Assembly: GCF_000970285.1 (NCBI RefSeq)
Contig: NZ_CP009516.1
Coordinates: 1,219,036-1,283,035, forward strand
Direction: 5' to 3'
Source of the DNA: Methanosarcina horonobensis HB-1 = JCM 15518
GTDB lineage: Archaea > Halobacteriota > Methanosarcinia > Methanosarcinales > Methanosarcinaceae
Length of the DNA: 64,000 bases
Position 1 is the stretch's first letter. The number at the start of each line of letters is the position of its first letter. Made by a program: the position numbers and the translations under genes. The notes beneath the pieces are model-generated. The model was not told the origin of the DNA and made no database searches. It saw only the letters and a list, made by a program, of their open reading frames with translations. Of this stretch, positions 44,194-53,970 are shown one piece after another.

Positions 44194-47100
44194 CAGTATT
44201 CCTTTTGTGCCTTAACGATAATGAAGATGCGGTTTACCTCTTCAACGTCATGTAAGATATCGTACATGGCTTGCTTGATCATACGTTCACGAGGTTCAAC
44301 ACCGCGCCAGTCATCGGACCTGACTCTTTTAACCGTTTCATCGAGCCTCAATGCCAGGTCAAGAGCCTGATCGTTAGGGACTATGTATTCTCCGTTTTCT
44401 TCTATCCGGTCCTCGAACCTTTTCCCGTGGTTTTGCAGGTTGTTGTAGAGGGCCCTTAATGCAGGGCTTTTCTTCAGTACTTCGCAAATATCGTCTTCGT
44501 GTCCGGCTTCTACCTGCTTTACCAGATCAGCAATCCTTTTTAAGTATTCTTCATATTCGATGGCTTTTGCCTTCCTGGCGGCTATAATTTCATCCAGCAT
44601 AGCTGACATCTTCTCATAGTAGGCTGGATCGTTCAGGTGTTCTTTAATTATCTTGCTACGTACGTTGTTCTCGATAGTCTCTGCAACAGCGTTCTTGTTG
44701 CCTTTTAATCCGCTTAGCTGAGTTGCAATGGCTTTGTCAATCCCTGTTTTTACGATCAGGTCCAGAAGCGGCATATCTTCGAAAGATGAGACTTTTCTGG
44801 GTTCGGCTGCCTCGATATAAGTGTCTATGAGATGGCGCATATCTGCCTCGTAGGCTTTCAGGTCGAGGCTTTCCCCACTGGCTTTCCGGACGATCTCACG
44901 GATATTCAGGTAATGTTCCAGCAGTTGCTTGATTCGGGCAATATCCGAACCGCTGTATCCGGCGGATTCCAGTTCGTTGGCAATGTTGGCGTAGGCACGA
45001 ACCAGTGAAGCAGTAGCTTTGTAAAGTGCAGCACGTTGAGTTTCGTGTTCCTGGAGGTCGGTTGGAATCTCCGTATTACCGCAGAAATAATGGATGTATT
45101 TAAGTTCGTCTTTCGGCGGCTCGACAGGCTCGCACAGCAGAGCCAGAGTTTCCAGAGCATTGTCAAGGCGTTCCCTGCCTTTTTTAAGCGGTCCTGCATC
45201 AAAACTTCCGGGTCGGCACCGCCAGAGCTGCGATCCAGTTCGGAAGAGTAGACCTGAAGTGCTCCTGTTCCTTTGTCGTTGACTAGGTTTTTGAACAAAT
45301 CTTTGTAGTCTACAATATAACCGAAAACCTTGTCCTCACCGTCCAGCCTGTTAGTACGGCAGATAGCTTGGAATAGTCCGTGGTCCTGCATTGACTTGTC
45401 TATGTAGAGATAGGTACAGGGAGGAGCATCAAAACCGGTGAGGAGCTTGTCTACAACGATAAGCAGCTTCATGTTAGCCGGCTCTCTGGTGAAAAGGGAC
45501 TTTGCTTTCTCTTCGTAGGTCTCGGTCTTTGTCATGCCCGGGTTTGTTTCTATGTCTTTGAGCAGTTCCGTGTAGGTGTTGTAGATGAACTCTTTTTCTG
45601 TCTCGGTATTTGCGCCCGTATCCTCTTTTGTTACATCCTGAGCCTGCGGGTTGTAAGAGGTTACCACGGCACATTTGCCTTTGAAAGGTGTCTTCTGGAA
45701 GAGTGTGAAGTACTTGCAGGCTTCATAAATGCTTGATGCTACAAGAATGGCATTCCCGCGTTCATCGGACAGGCGGGGCTTTACGCTGAAATCAAAGATG
45801 ATGTCGCTTACTACCCTGTCCATGCGGGAGCGTGAACTGAGCAATTTCTGCATGGTGCCCCAGTGTTTCTTAAGCTCGTCTTTCTGCCAGTCATTGAGTC
45901 CTTTTGTTTTTGCTTCAAACCATGCATCGATTTTTTGTTTGGAGCCGAGACGCTGGTCGATGTCACGTGCTTCATAGACAAGGTCGAGGACCACTTTGTC
46001 CTCTACCGCCTCGCTGAATTTGTAGGTGTGGATATAGCCGCCGAAGACTTCAAGGCTTGTCTGTTTATCTTTTTTGAGAAGCGGCGTGCCGGTAAAACCT
46101 ATAAAGACTGCATTCGGCATAATTGCCTTCATAGCCCTGTGCAATTTACCACTCTGGGTTCTGTGGCATTCGTCCACGAAGACAAAAACCTCGCCTACGG
46201 TTTTGCTGGGCCGGGATTCCAGATCCTTTATGAATGCATCGAAGTTGTCAACGCCCTTGCGTCCGAATTTATGGACAAGGGAGCAAAGGAGGCGCGGTTT
46301 AGCCTGTCCTAGATGGTTCATCAATTCGCGGCCGCTGGTGGTGCGTTTGATAGCCTCCCCTGCATCCGTGAATATGCCTTCTATCTGTTTGTCCAGCTCA
46401 TCGCGGTCGGTGACGATAACCACACGAGCGTTGGGGTTGTTTTCCAGGATCCATTTGGCAAGGAGCACCATGACAATGCTTTTACCGCTGCCCTGTGTGT
46501 GCCAGATAATCCCTCCCCTGTGCTGCCGGACGTGTTTCTGTGCTGCTTTGATAGCGAAGTACTGGTGAAAGCGGGGGAGCTTTTTTATGCCGCCGTCAAA
46601 GAGAACGAAATCATGCATCAGCTCTATGAATCGGTTTTTGTTGCACATCCTGAGGAGGTATTTGTCAAGCTTGAAGCGGCTGTTATCTTCTTCGTCTTCC
46701 TTCCACGTGAGGAAATACTTCTCCTGCGTGCCGATAGTGCCGTACTTCAAGCCTTCGGAATCATTGCCTGCAAAGATGAACTGCACGGTGCTGAAGAACC
46801 GTTCGTTGAATTCAGGCTTCTGGTTGGACAGGCTCTGGCGGATTCCGTCTTCTATGGTTGCACGGCTATTCTTCAGTTCAAGCACGCCGACTGCGATGCC
46901 GTTTACATAGAGCACGACGTCGGGACGGCGCTCACGGTTGCCCCTGAGGGTTACTTCCTCGGCTATGGCAAAATCATTCTTCTCCGGTTCCTGCCAGTTT
47001 ATGAGCTGGACGCTATCTGTAACCTTGCCAGCTTCGGTTTTTACAGGGACGCCGTAGCGCAGCAGGCTATAGACTACTTGATTGTTGTTGTAGAGGCTGC

Positions 47101-47320
47101 GGCTATGGTTGTTCGCTTCAATATCCAACTTGTAGAGAGCAACGCCGATCTGAGTGGGGGTGTAGCCGCTTTTTGTCAGGTAGGCTTCAAGCAGTCCTTT
47201 TTCTATGTTGCTGTTACCTTCACGGTCAATCCAGTTCCCGAGATAGTTGTAGCCAAGCTCGTCATGAAAAAGAGAGATTATTCGGTCCTGGGTGGCTCGT
47301 TCGGGTTTTCCAATGTTCAT
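44193..47320 (-). pseudogene. hsdR: Type I restriction endonuclease subunit R, one frameshift
   Basis: Two frames make one HsdR of about 1040 residues. The first (47320 to about 45187) has the nuclease motif RRPDVVLYVNGIAVGVLELKN, Walker A GSGKSIVMVLLAKW, VDECHRTQ and GFTGTPL of the motor. At the T6 tract 45180-45185 (A6 on the coding strand) one A is missing; adding it restores KKGRERLDNALETLALLCEP and the C-terminal helical domain down to 44193. Its start overlaps the hsdS stop by four bases. Without correction the protein would have about 800 residues with a nonsense tail and a separate 215-residue C-terminal piece. Sequence error and real inactivation are both possible. Confidence 0.92.
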
Positions 47321-47994
47321 ACCAATCTAATCCTCCCTGTAAGCAGTTCCTGCAACATACTCTGCTTGATCTGTCGAGCCTTGGCAAGCCTTTCTTCTAG
47401 TGCGGTTATTTCTGAATCCATGTCTGAGAGGGTGGTAGCAATGGAGATTTGTTCTTTGATTGTAGCTGGCGTTTTGTAGGTGAAGTTAACGAAATCCTTC
47501 TGATAGAGATGGTTAATTGTCGATCCCGCGCTGAGCTGAACTAGGAATTCCGTGAAGATATTCGAGCAGAGTAGATAATAGAAAAACTCGGGATGAAAAG
47601 CATTCTCAGTTGATCGAATCACGAAAATTCCGCTGTTCAGAGTCGCTGGTTTATGCAGATTATTAATCAGTGCTACTTTTCCAATGGTGCCATCTTTAGT
47701 CACAAGAATGTCATGTTCTTTTAACTGGATGTTCTTGTCCTGCTTATAACGTGATTCGGTAACGTAATGGCAATTGCTCCAGTCAATATAACCATCTTTG
47801 AACTCAGTTCCTGTGACAAGATAATAATCTCCAGATTCTAAATATTCATTGGTTGTCAAGCCCTGCCATCCTATTCGAGCTTTGAGAATTGCTGTGTTCC
47901 CAAGCAATTTCACTTCCCAATCCTTCGGTATTACCCCTACCTCAGTCTGTTTGTAACCGGAAGGGATATCACCGACTCTGCATTCTGCGCTCAT
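47317..47994 (-). CDS. hsdS: Type I specificity subunit, half-size
   Basis: A protein of 225 residues, about half a usual HsdS. It has one target recognition domain (about 20-175; IPKDWEVKLLGN, ILVTKDGTIGKV, LNSGIFVIRS, SAGSTINHLYQKD) and one conserved spacer helix (LEERLAKARQIKQSMLQELLTGRIRL). Half-S subunits function as homodimers recognising a symmetric site, but it could also be what remains of a full gene. Start and stop overlap the neighbouring genes by four bases (ATGA), so there is no room for a missing half nearby. Confidence 0.9.
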   Translation of the reverse strand: MSAECRVGDIPSGYKQTEVGVIPKDWEVKLLGNTAILKARIGWQGLTTNEYLESGDYYLVTGTEFKDGYIDWSNCHYVTESRYKQDKNIQLKEHDILVTKDGTIGKVALINNLHKPATLNSGIFVIRSTENAFHPEFFYYLLCSNIFTEFLVQLSAGSTINHLYQKDFVNFTYKTPATIKEQISIATTLSDMDSEITALEERLAKARQIKQSMLQELLTGRIRLV

Positions 47995-48842
47995 TTCTCT
48001 TCCTCCTTGCCTGTGGGAAGGTTGGCGGCGTCCAGACGGGTGGTAAGAGTCTTCATCTGGCGGATAGCTATTTTGTTGAGGCGCTTGAGGCGTTCTCTCT
48101 GTTCCACTCCCATGTGGATGAACTCGGCATTCATACTCTCAATGTTGGCAAGCACCAGTAACTGCTCAACTGTAGCATGGTCGCGCATATTGCCTTCTAG
48201 TTCCGGGTTTGCATCACGCCACTGCTTCACTGTTTGACCGAAAAGAGCTACATTCAGCACATCAGCTTCATTAGCGTAAGTAATCCTTGACTGGGCAGGC
48301 GTAATTTCCGGAGGAATGAGATGTTCCTTGATGGCGTCTGTGTGAATATGGTAATTGAGTCTGGAAAGGGTGCGGTTGAGGTTCCACGCAAGTGATAGGC
48401 GGCGGTTTTCATCTTCTTTAAGGCGCTGGAACTCCTTGATGAGGTAGAGCTTGAACTCGACGGATATCCAGGAAGCGAACTCAAATGCTATGTCCTTATG
48501 GGCGTAAGTGCCGCCATAGCGTCCGGCTTTTGAAATGATGCCTATAGCTCCGGTTTTTTCTGCCCACTGTTTTGGTGTCAGGGTAAAGCTATTCAAACCT
48601 GCCTGCATTCTAATCCCGTCGAATTCGACGGGTTTAAAATTCGGATTATTGAGCTGTTCCCATATACCAAGGAATTCAACAGTGTTTCGGTTCCTGAGCC
48701 AGTTGCGGATGAGGTCATCGGTATTATCCGGGTTTTTGTACCTGGCAATATCTGTCAGGCAAATGTAGTCCGCATCTTCCTGGGAAACGATGGAGACAGC
48801 GGTTCCCCTGACGTCAATGCTGGTGTTTCTGGTCTTTTTCAT
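47991..48842 (-). CDS. KilA-N domain protein in the type I RM operon
   Basis: A protein of 283 residues. The N-terminal 110 or so residues form a KilA-N DNA-binding domain (DYICLTDIARYKNPDNTDDLIRNW, GRYGGTYAHKDIAFEFASWIS). The C-terminal part is helical, charged and reminiscent of phage/RM-associated KilA-N proteins (HATVEQLLVLANIESMNAEFI). It is inserted between hsdM and hsdS, a placement seen in many type I operons, and overlaps hsdS by four bases. Role unknown; regulation or defence modulation is possible. Confidence 0.88.
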   Translation of the reverse strand: MKKTRNTSIDVRGTAVSIVSQEDADYICLTDIARYKNPDNTDDLIRNWLRNRNTVEFLGIWEQLNNPNFKPVEFDGIRMQAGLNSFTLTPKQWAEKTGAIGIISKAGRYGGTYAHKDIAFEFASWISVEFKLYLIKEFQRLKEDENRRLSLAWNLNRTLSRLNYHIHTDAIKEHLIPPEITPAQSRITYANEADVLNVALFGQTVKQWRDANPELEGNMRDHATVEQLLVLANIESMNAEFIHMGVEQRERLKRLNKIAIRQMKTLTTRLDAANLPTGKEEEK

Positions 48843-48959
48843 TATTGACCACCTTCTTTCTGAAATCTTCCGCTCCTACTCATAAGTCGAATCCCACCCT
48901 ACCAGATTTCTTTGCCCCAGATTCCGCAGACATTGTCTGCGAAATTTTATTCCCGGCGT

Positions 48960-51355
48960 TCATAATTTAAACCCCATCCTCTCCAGGTGACGGTTTACTT
49001 TTGCTTCCAGCTCAGCCACGCGGCCGGTCATCTGCGGCATCGGGGTCTCATAGCGTTCGGCAAGCTCCTTCACACGCTGGGTAAGGGACTGGCTGATCCG
49101 GTCCATCTCGCCGTGGATGGCTGTATCCAGTGAAGAGAGCCATTTGTCTTCCACAACCAGCGTTTTGACATCATCCTCAGTGAGCCTGGGGTAGTAATAA
49201 CAGGCTTTTGAATCAAGTAGGGACTCGGCTTCCTTGAGGTGTTTCTTCAGATCTGCTTCTTGATTGGCGAGTTTTAACCAGTCGTTAAGTACAGCAGCTT
49301 CGTCCTTTGCTTCCCTGTCACCTTTTATATCCTTCAGACGGGAGCTGACATTAGCCTTATTCACCTTATCAAGTTCCGAGAACGCACCTTCTTCGCCGCC
49401 CTGTTCCTCTTCCAGCTCGGTCATGCTGGAAGTAACGCTTTCCAGCTCGGAAGCGAGCTTCTCGATAGCTTCCTGCTCTTTGACGAAGTAACGGGCAACG
49501 ATAAGGGACTTGGGTACGAGGTCGCAGGTCCAACCCTTGTCCTTCTCTTTTCCTTTCTTGTCCCTCTCGATAATGCGTGAAGTTTTGGCTTTCCACCCCT
49601 CGTCCGCTATTAGATAGCAGTCGTCCTGCATAGTCTCAGTCCAGTAGTCCATCAGGTGCTGATAAATATCATACTGGTTGATGAGCGGCTTATCTGCATA
49701 ATGGGCGAGCAGGTTTTCGGAAAGCCCATCTATGATTTCCTTAGGGTGGAAGCCAGGCTGTAACTGCCAAAGCATAGCAGAAGTAGTCTCACGCCAGGCA
49801 GCGAAATGTGCGTTCATGCCGGCGGTAAAAGCTGCAAACTCGGGGTGCTCGTAGATGGTGGATTTGATATCTGCCTTGTCAACGGCAAGCTCCAGGTAGC
49901 CTGGGCGTCTCTCTTTGAAAAGGGTTTGCCGAAGCTGCGGACAGACATTCCAGTAACGTTCAAGGGCGTCAATATCAGCACACGGGATTCCTCCGTGCAG
50001 ATGTCCCTCAATATCCTGAAGGTCTTCAGCCTGCTGGCTGTCGATGTAGCGAGGTAGGTTGAGGTTGAACTCGTTCTTTTCGATCTCCTCAAAACTGACC
50101 ATTCGCGAATATTTCGGGACCTCTGCCTGCCTTGTGAAAACGTCCACTATCTTGTGGATATCCTGAGCACGGAGGCGGTTCTTGGGTCCGTCCTTCATGA
50201 AACCCGCGCTGGCATCGATCATAAAAATGCCTTTGCGGTTTTGAGCCTCTTCCTTATCAATAACAATAATACATGCAGGGATACCGGTACCGTAGAAAAG
50301 GTTGGCTGGCAGGCCGATAATACCCTTGATGTACCCTTTACGCACGAGAGCACGGCGGATCTCGGCTTCGGAATTGCCGCGGAAAAGAACACCGTGTGGC
50401 AGGATGCAGGCTCCTTTGCCTGTACTCTTTAGCGAGCGGACTATGTGCAACAGATAAGCGTAATCTCCCTGCTTTGCAGGCGGAACCCCAAAGGGCTTGA
50501 AACGCTCGTATAGATCGTGAAGTGGGTCGAGGCCCGTACTCCATCTCTTGTCGCTGAAAGGAGGATTGACAACGACATAATCAAAGGTCTTGAGTGTTTC
50601 CCCATCTTTGAATTTGGGATCTGTAAGAGTATTCCCCTGAACGATAAGAGCCTCAGGGTTGTTGTGCAGGATCATATTCATGCGGGCGAGACCGGATGTG
50701 GTTGCATCTTTTTCCTGACCGTACAGGGTTATCTTGGTTTTTGCCTCGTCTGCGACCTTCAAAAGCAGTGAACCGGAACCACATGTAGGATCGTAGGCTG
50801 TGGTGGAGCTTGTAGTATTGGCATAGCGAATTCCAAGTATCTGTGCTATAAACCGACTGACCTCGGCAGGGGTATAGAACTGACCTTTGCTTTTCCCGCT
50901 CTCAGTTGCGAAGTGACGCATCAGATATTCGTAAGCATCACCCAGAATGTCGTCACCTTCGGCCCGGTTCTTCGAGAAATCAAGGGCAGGGTTTTCGAAA
51001 ATAGCGATGAGGTTGGTAAGCCTGTCCACCTGTTCCTTACCGCTGCCGAGCCTGGTAGAGTCATTGAAGTCCGGCATATCGGACAGCTTGTTTTCATTGA
51101 CCAGCGGGCCGATTATTTTTTTGTTGATCTGATCGCCAATGTCAGGTTTGCCTTTGAGTGCAACCATATCCTTGAAGCTCGCACCCTGAGGAACGATGAT
51201 GGGTGCAAAAGGAGTGCCAGCGTACTTGTCGCTGATATTTGATAAACAATAGGGAGAGTACGTAGTCCTTATACTGGCTGGCATCCATTCCACCGCGTAG
51301 TTCATCGCAGCTGGACCAGAGGGAAGAATAAAGTTCGGATTTTTTTTAGAGCCAT
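48960..51355 (-). pseudogene. hsdM: Type I DNA methyltransferase subunit M with 5' frameshifts
   Basis: From about residue 30 onward this is a complete HsdM of about 780 residues: ISDKYAGTPF, the SAM-binding DPTCGSGSLLL, the catalytic NPPFSDKRW, and a C-terminal coiled region that should contact HsdS. The 5' end is damaged. From ATG 51355 the frame MALKKSELYSSLWSSCDELRGG requires removing one A from the A8 tract at 51340-51347, and at 51235-51239 two bases (an AT of a TATAT run) are missing between LLFIKY and ISDKYAG. The uncorrected frame starts at ATG 51305 with a nonsense N-terminus. The lesions may be sequence errors; if real, M activity is doubtful. Confidence 0.9.
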
Positions 51356-51356
51356 T

Positions 51357-51596
51357 TCATGCCCCCAATGAATGTCTACTCCAGGATGATCGGCTGGACA
51401 CGAAATCGAACTTTTCCGGATTGAATATATTGTTTACAAATTCTAAGTAGTTCGGGACAAAGTTGATATCGTATTCCTCATCTTCTGAGTCCCATATGCA
51501 GGCCGAAATGTGTTTTCCGTTTTGGTTCATGCATTTCATCTTCTTAATTATAGTAACTAACCAACGATGACAGTTAAAAGTAATAAATTTGTTCAT
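51357..51596 (-). CDS. Small acidic ORF upstream of hsdM
   Basis: A frame of 79 codons directly before hsdM (stop at 51357, hsdM ATG at 51355). The translation includes SEDEEYDINFVPNYLEFVNN and ends SSWSRHSLGA; no family is recognised. GGGG precedes the ATG at a short distance. It could be a small first gene of the RM operon or the tail of a decayed gene. Confidence 0.35.
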   Translation of the reverse strand: MNKFITFNCHRWLVTIIKKMKCMNQNGKHISACIWDSEDEEYDINFVPNYLEFVNNIFNPEKFDFVSSRSSWSRHSLGA

Positions 51597-51649
51597 TTCC
51601 CCAGAGTATTTATGGTTTACATATCTTTTGTTGCTTATTCTAAAATTTC

Positions 51650-51865
51650 CACACTCCCGAGAACCTGATCACCGATGAAACCGCTTTAAAAATCGCAATG
51701 GGAGCCGGTCTTACTGAATCAAGGGCAAAAGAAGCATTTAAAGCGCCGAAAAAGAAGGTAATAGAAATAGCCTGATTTGCACTTCACGTGCCTTGTTATC
51801 TGTTCAGCTTATGTTTTCTTAACTTTTCCTATTCTCAATTTCTCCCTATTTTTCGGTTCTTCCTA
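51650..51865 (+). pseudogene. PHP gene 3' end relic (right copy of a direct repeat)
   Basis: Reads PENLITDETALKIAMGAGL, then ESRAKEAF and KKKVIEIA and a stop, against the end of the intact PHP gene at 38151-38265; the DNA after the stop also aligns (CTTATGTTTTCTT, TTTTTCGGTTCTTC). There is no coding sequence to its left that continues the PHP domain. Marks the right edge of the island that starts after 38.5 kb. Confidence 0.88.
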
Positions 51866-52281
51866 TTTTCCTCAGCTTCCTTCTCTAATTCTCTATTTCT
51901 AATTTTTCTTTAAATGAGTTCCTTTACCACAGTGAAGATAATACATAAAAGTCGTTTTTGATATTTTTCACAGTTTTACATATCTCTTTTTCCAACTGCT
52001 CCAGTTTTGAATCAAGGCCAGTAAGTAGCAAAAATCAGAAGGAATCTTGATTGCAGAATAATATATTGAGGGCATAATCTGGTTATTTATATGATGTGCA
52101 ATTAATAATAAATATAATTTACATTTAAAGAAATATGGTATTATTAATCGTAAATTATATAATAAAGTAAGTAACTAAATAGGTACTACAAAAACAGGTA
52201 ATATAAAAACAGATACTATGAAAACAGGTACTATAAGATGTACGTTATCTTTGAAAGACAAAAGCTATGTGGGGTAAACAA
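51866..52281. promoter_or_regulatory. Upstream region of the first beta-propeller gene
   Basis: About 415 bp, AT-rich, no gene. Contains the 15-bp tandem array at 52181-52239 just before the start codon and presumably the promoter. Confidence 0.45.
52181..52239 (+). repeat. Four 15-bp tandem repeats upstream of a surface protein gene
   Basis: Units AGGTACTACAAAAAC, AGGTAATATAAAAAC, AGATACTATGAAAAC, AGGTACTATAAGATG. Ends about 42 bp before ATG 52282, so it lies in the promoter or leader. Confidence 0.85.
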
Positions 52282-53301
52282 ATGGAAAATAGGGGGAAGT
52301 TATATTCGATAGCTTTAGCTTCAACAGCTTTAGTTTTTGTGTTTCTAATTTTTGTCTCAGCAGCATCGTCCGTGCAGGTGACGAGAATTGGCAACGGATC
52401 CGATCCTGCTATTTATGGTAGTAAAGTAGCCTGGACAGATAGGGGGGTTATCCACGTTTATGACCTGACAACTAAAACAGATACCATGGTTAACTCTTCT
52501 GCAGCGTCATATCCAGCTATTTATGGTAACAAATTAGTGTGGCATGATGAGAGTAATGGGACACCAAGGCTTGCTGTATATGATATTGAGACTGCTGCAA
52601 GGTCTTATATTACAAAAGATGTAGACAGCTACAGCATTCCTGCCATTTACGGCAATAGAATTGTGTGGAGTGCAAATTACAACGAAACAAACTACAATTA
52701 TAACGTGTACATGCGCGATATCTCGACTTCAACACAGACCAGAATAGCATATGGCGAGAATCCGGATATTTACGACACCAGAATAACATATGCTGCTTAC
52801 GACAGTGGCGATTGGAGAAGTATCTTTGTGTATGATATTATAACCGGAGAAACCACACAGGTGCCATATTCCGGTGATCTTAATAACCCGCACATATACG
52901 GCAACACAGTAATATGGTCGGATACCTACACAAGGCTGGGGTACATTGCTATGTATGATATCGTCACTAAGAAAGTTACAGCTGTTACTAACGATACTGG
53001 TATTTGCGATGACGGCTCAGAGAGCGGTAGTGACACCGGTGCTCATACCAATATATACGGTGACAAAATCGTATACGCAAAAGCCAGTAGTGACTGTCTG
53101 GGCAGTGCAGGTGTGTATGTATATAATATCTCTACAGCACAAAGCACTCAGGTGTTCGATTATGAAATAAATATACTTACGACACCGGATGTGTACGATG
53201 ACACTGTTGTATGGGGAATAGACAACAGGTATAGTGATGATGCTATTGACAATGGTATCTATATAATTGACCTCTCTGCAACAAATACTCTCCGTCAGTA
53301 G
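52282..53301 (+). CDS. Secreted beta-propeller surface protein, C-terminally truncated
   Basis: About 339 residues from ATG 52282. The upstream ATG at 52267 is less likely because GTGGGG upstream of 52282 matches the same context at the paralogue's start, 53971. A signal peptide (LYSIALASTALVFVFLIFVSAAS) is followed by seven or so blades of a TolB-like propeller with the repeat [PN]xIYGxxIVWxD...VYDIxT. The frame ends in TLRQ and stop. In another frame, 53296-53425, a PKD domain fragment can be read (VASFTANATFGTSPLVVLFTG, then SWLWDFGD) up to a stop, so the gene once continued into PKD domains and was broken by a frameshift. Confidence 0.82.
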   Translation: MENRGKLYSIALASTALVFVFLIFVSAASSVQVTRIGNGSDPAIYGSKVAWTDRGVIHVYDLTTKTDTMVNSSAASYPAIYGNKLVWHDESNGTPRLAVYDIETAARSYITKDVDSYSIPAIYGNRIVWSANYNETNYNYNVYMRDISTSTQTRIAYGENPDIYDTRITYAAYDSGDWRSIFVYDIITGETTQVPYSGDLNNPHIYGNTVIWSDTYTRLGYIAMYDIVTKKVTAVTNDTGICDDGSESGSDTGAHTNIYGDKIVYAKASSDCLGSAGVYVYNISTAQSTQVFDYEINILTTPDVYDDTVVWGIDNRYSDDAIDNGIYIIDLSATNTLRQ

Positions 53302-53425
53302 CTTCATTTACTGCCAACGCGACTTTCGGAACTTCACCTTTAGTTGTGTTATTTACTGGCATCAACAATGTCTCTGCTCCTGCTTCCTGGCTCTGGGACT
53401 TTGGTGACTGCATCACCTCTTGAAA
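53296..53425 (+). pseudogene. PKD domain relic, out of frame
   Basis: Reads SPSVASFTANATFGTSPLVV, LFTG, then APASWLWDFGDCITS and a stop. SWLWDFGDG is the PKD signature seen in the paralogue at 53971. The domain is cut off after the first third. Continuation of the 52282 gene after a frameshift. Confidence 0.8.
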
Positions 53426-53465
53426 TCTCAATGACTATCTGCTGGAAACTCTAACTAAATTTCGA

Positions 53466-53555
53466 CCAGTCGCTAAAAACGATTCTCGAAGTAGTATCTG
53501 AGAACTGTAAAGATCAAGCTATAATCCGAAGCATACAGGCGAAGTCATACTCGAT
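53466..53555 (-). repeat. 3' end relic of the tadC-like gene (copy 1 of 3)
   Basis: Plus-strand CCAGTCGCTAAAAACGATTC...GCATACAGGCGAAGTCATAC aligns with the end of the intact gene (57838-57923, CCAGCCCGCTAAAAACAATC...GCATACAGGCGAGGTCGTAC). My estimate is about 70% identity over 85-90 bp, same orientation. Confidence 0.7.
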
Positions 53556-53970
53556 GTGTGCTTTCTTTTTTTCTTTCATCAGAAAAATATCCATGCTTCA
53601 AGTATTATCCTTGAGTCCGTCTTTTTTTGTCTGTCCTGTAAGAGATAAATCAAATTCAGAAAATTATTAATTGAAAATCTGGTGCATTTTTGAATATTCT
53701 CTAAACATAAAACAAGATATCTATTTTTTACCCTACTGACCTTGTTTCAGATAGGCACAAATAACTGATAAAAATTTTATATTATGTTTTACTTAATAGA
53801 ATTACTGACTTAATATTCCATTAATATACAAATATGTAAATATAGTATAAATATGGGTTGATTTACTACTAAGATATTGAAGTTAAAATTTAAGTATAAT
53901 CTTAGTTTTGAGCCTTAAACTACAAATCAGAATTTTTTAAGGTAAATAAACAGCGCAGTGGGGAAATTTG
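53556..53970. other. Intergenic region before the second propeller/PKD gene
   Basis: About 415 bp, AT-rich, no gene seen; promoter for 53971 expected. Nothing else recognised. Confidence 0.4.

Noticed and set aside
46313-47479. 388-codon plus-strand open frame
   Set aside because: Lies antisense to hsdR and hsdS, whose motifs are clear; the translation has no domain pattern and no ribosome binding site.
38130-51865. Classical tRNA-type integrative element
   Set aside because: No integrase or excisionase gene and no tRNA at either edge; the flanking repeat is a protein gene end and strongly diverged.
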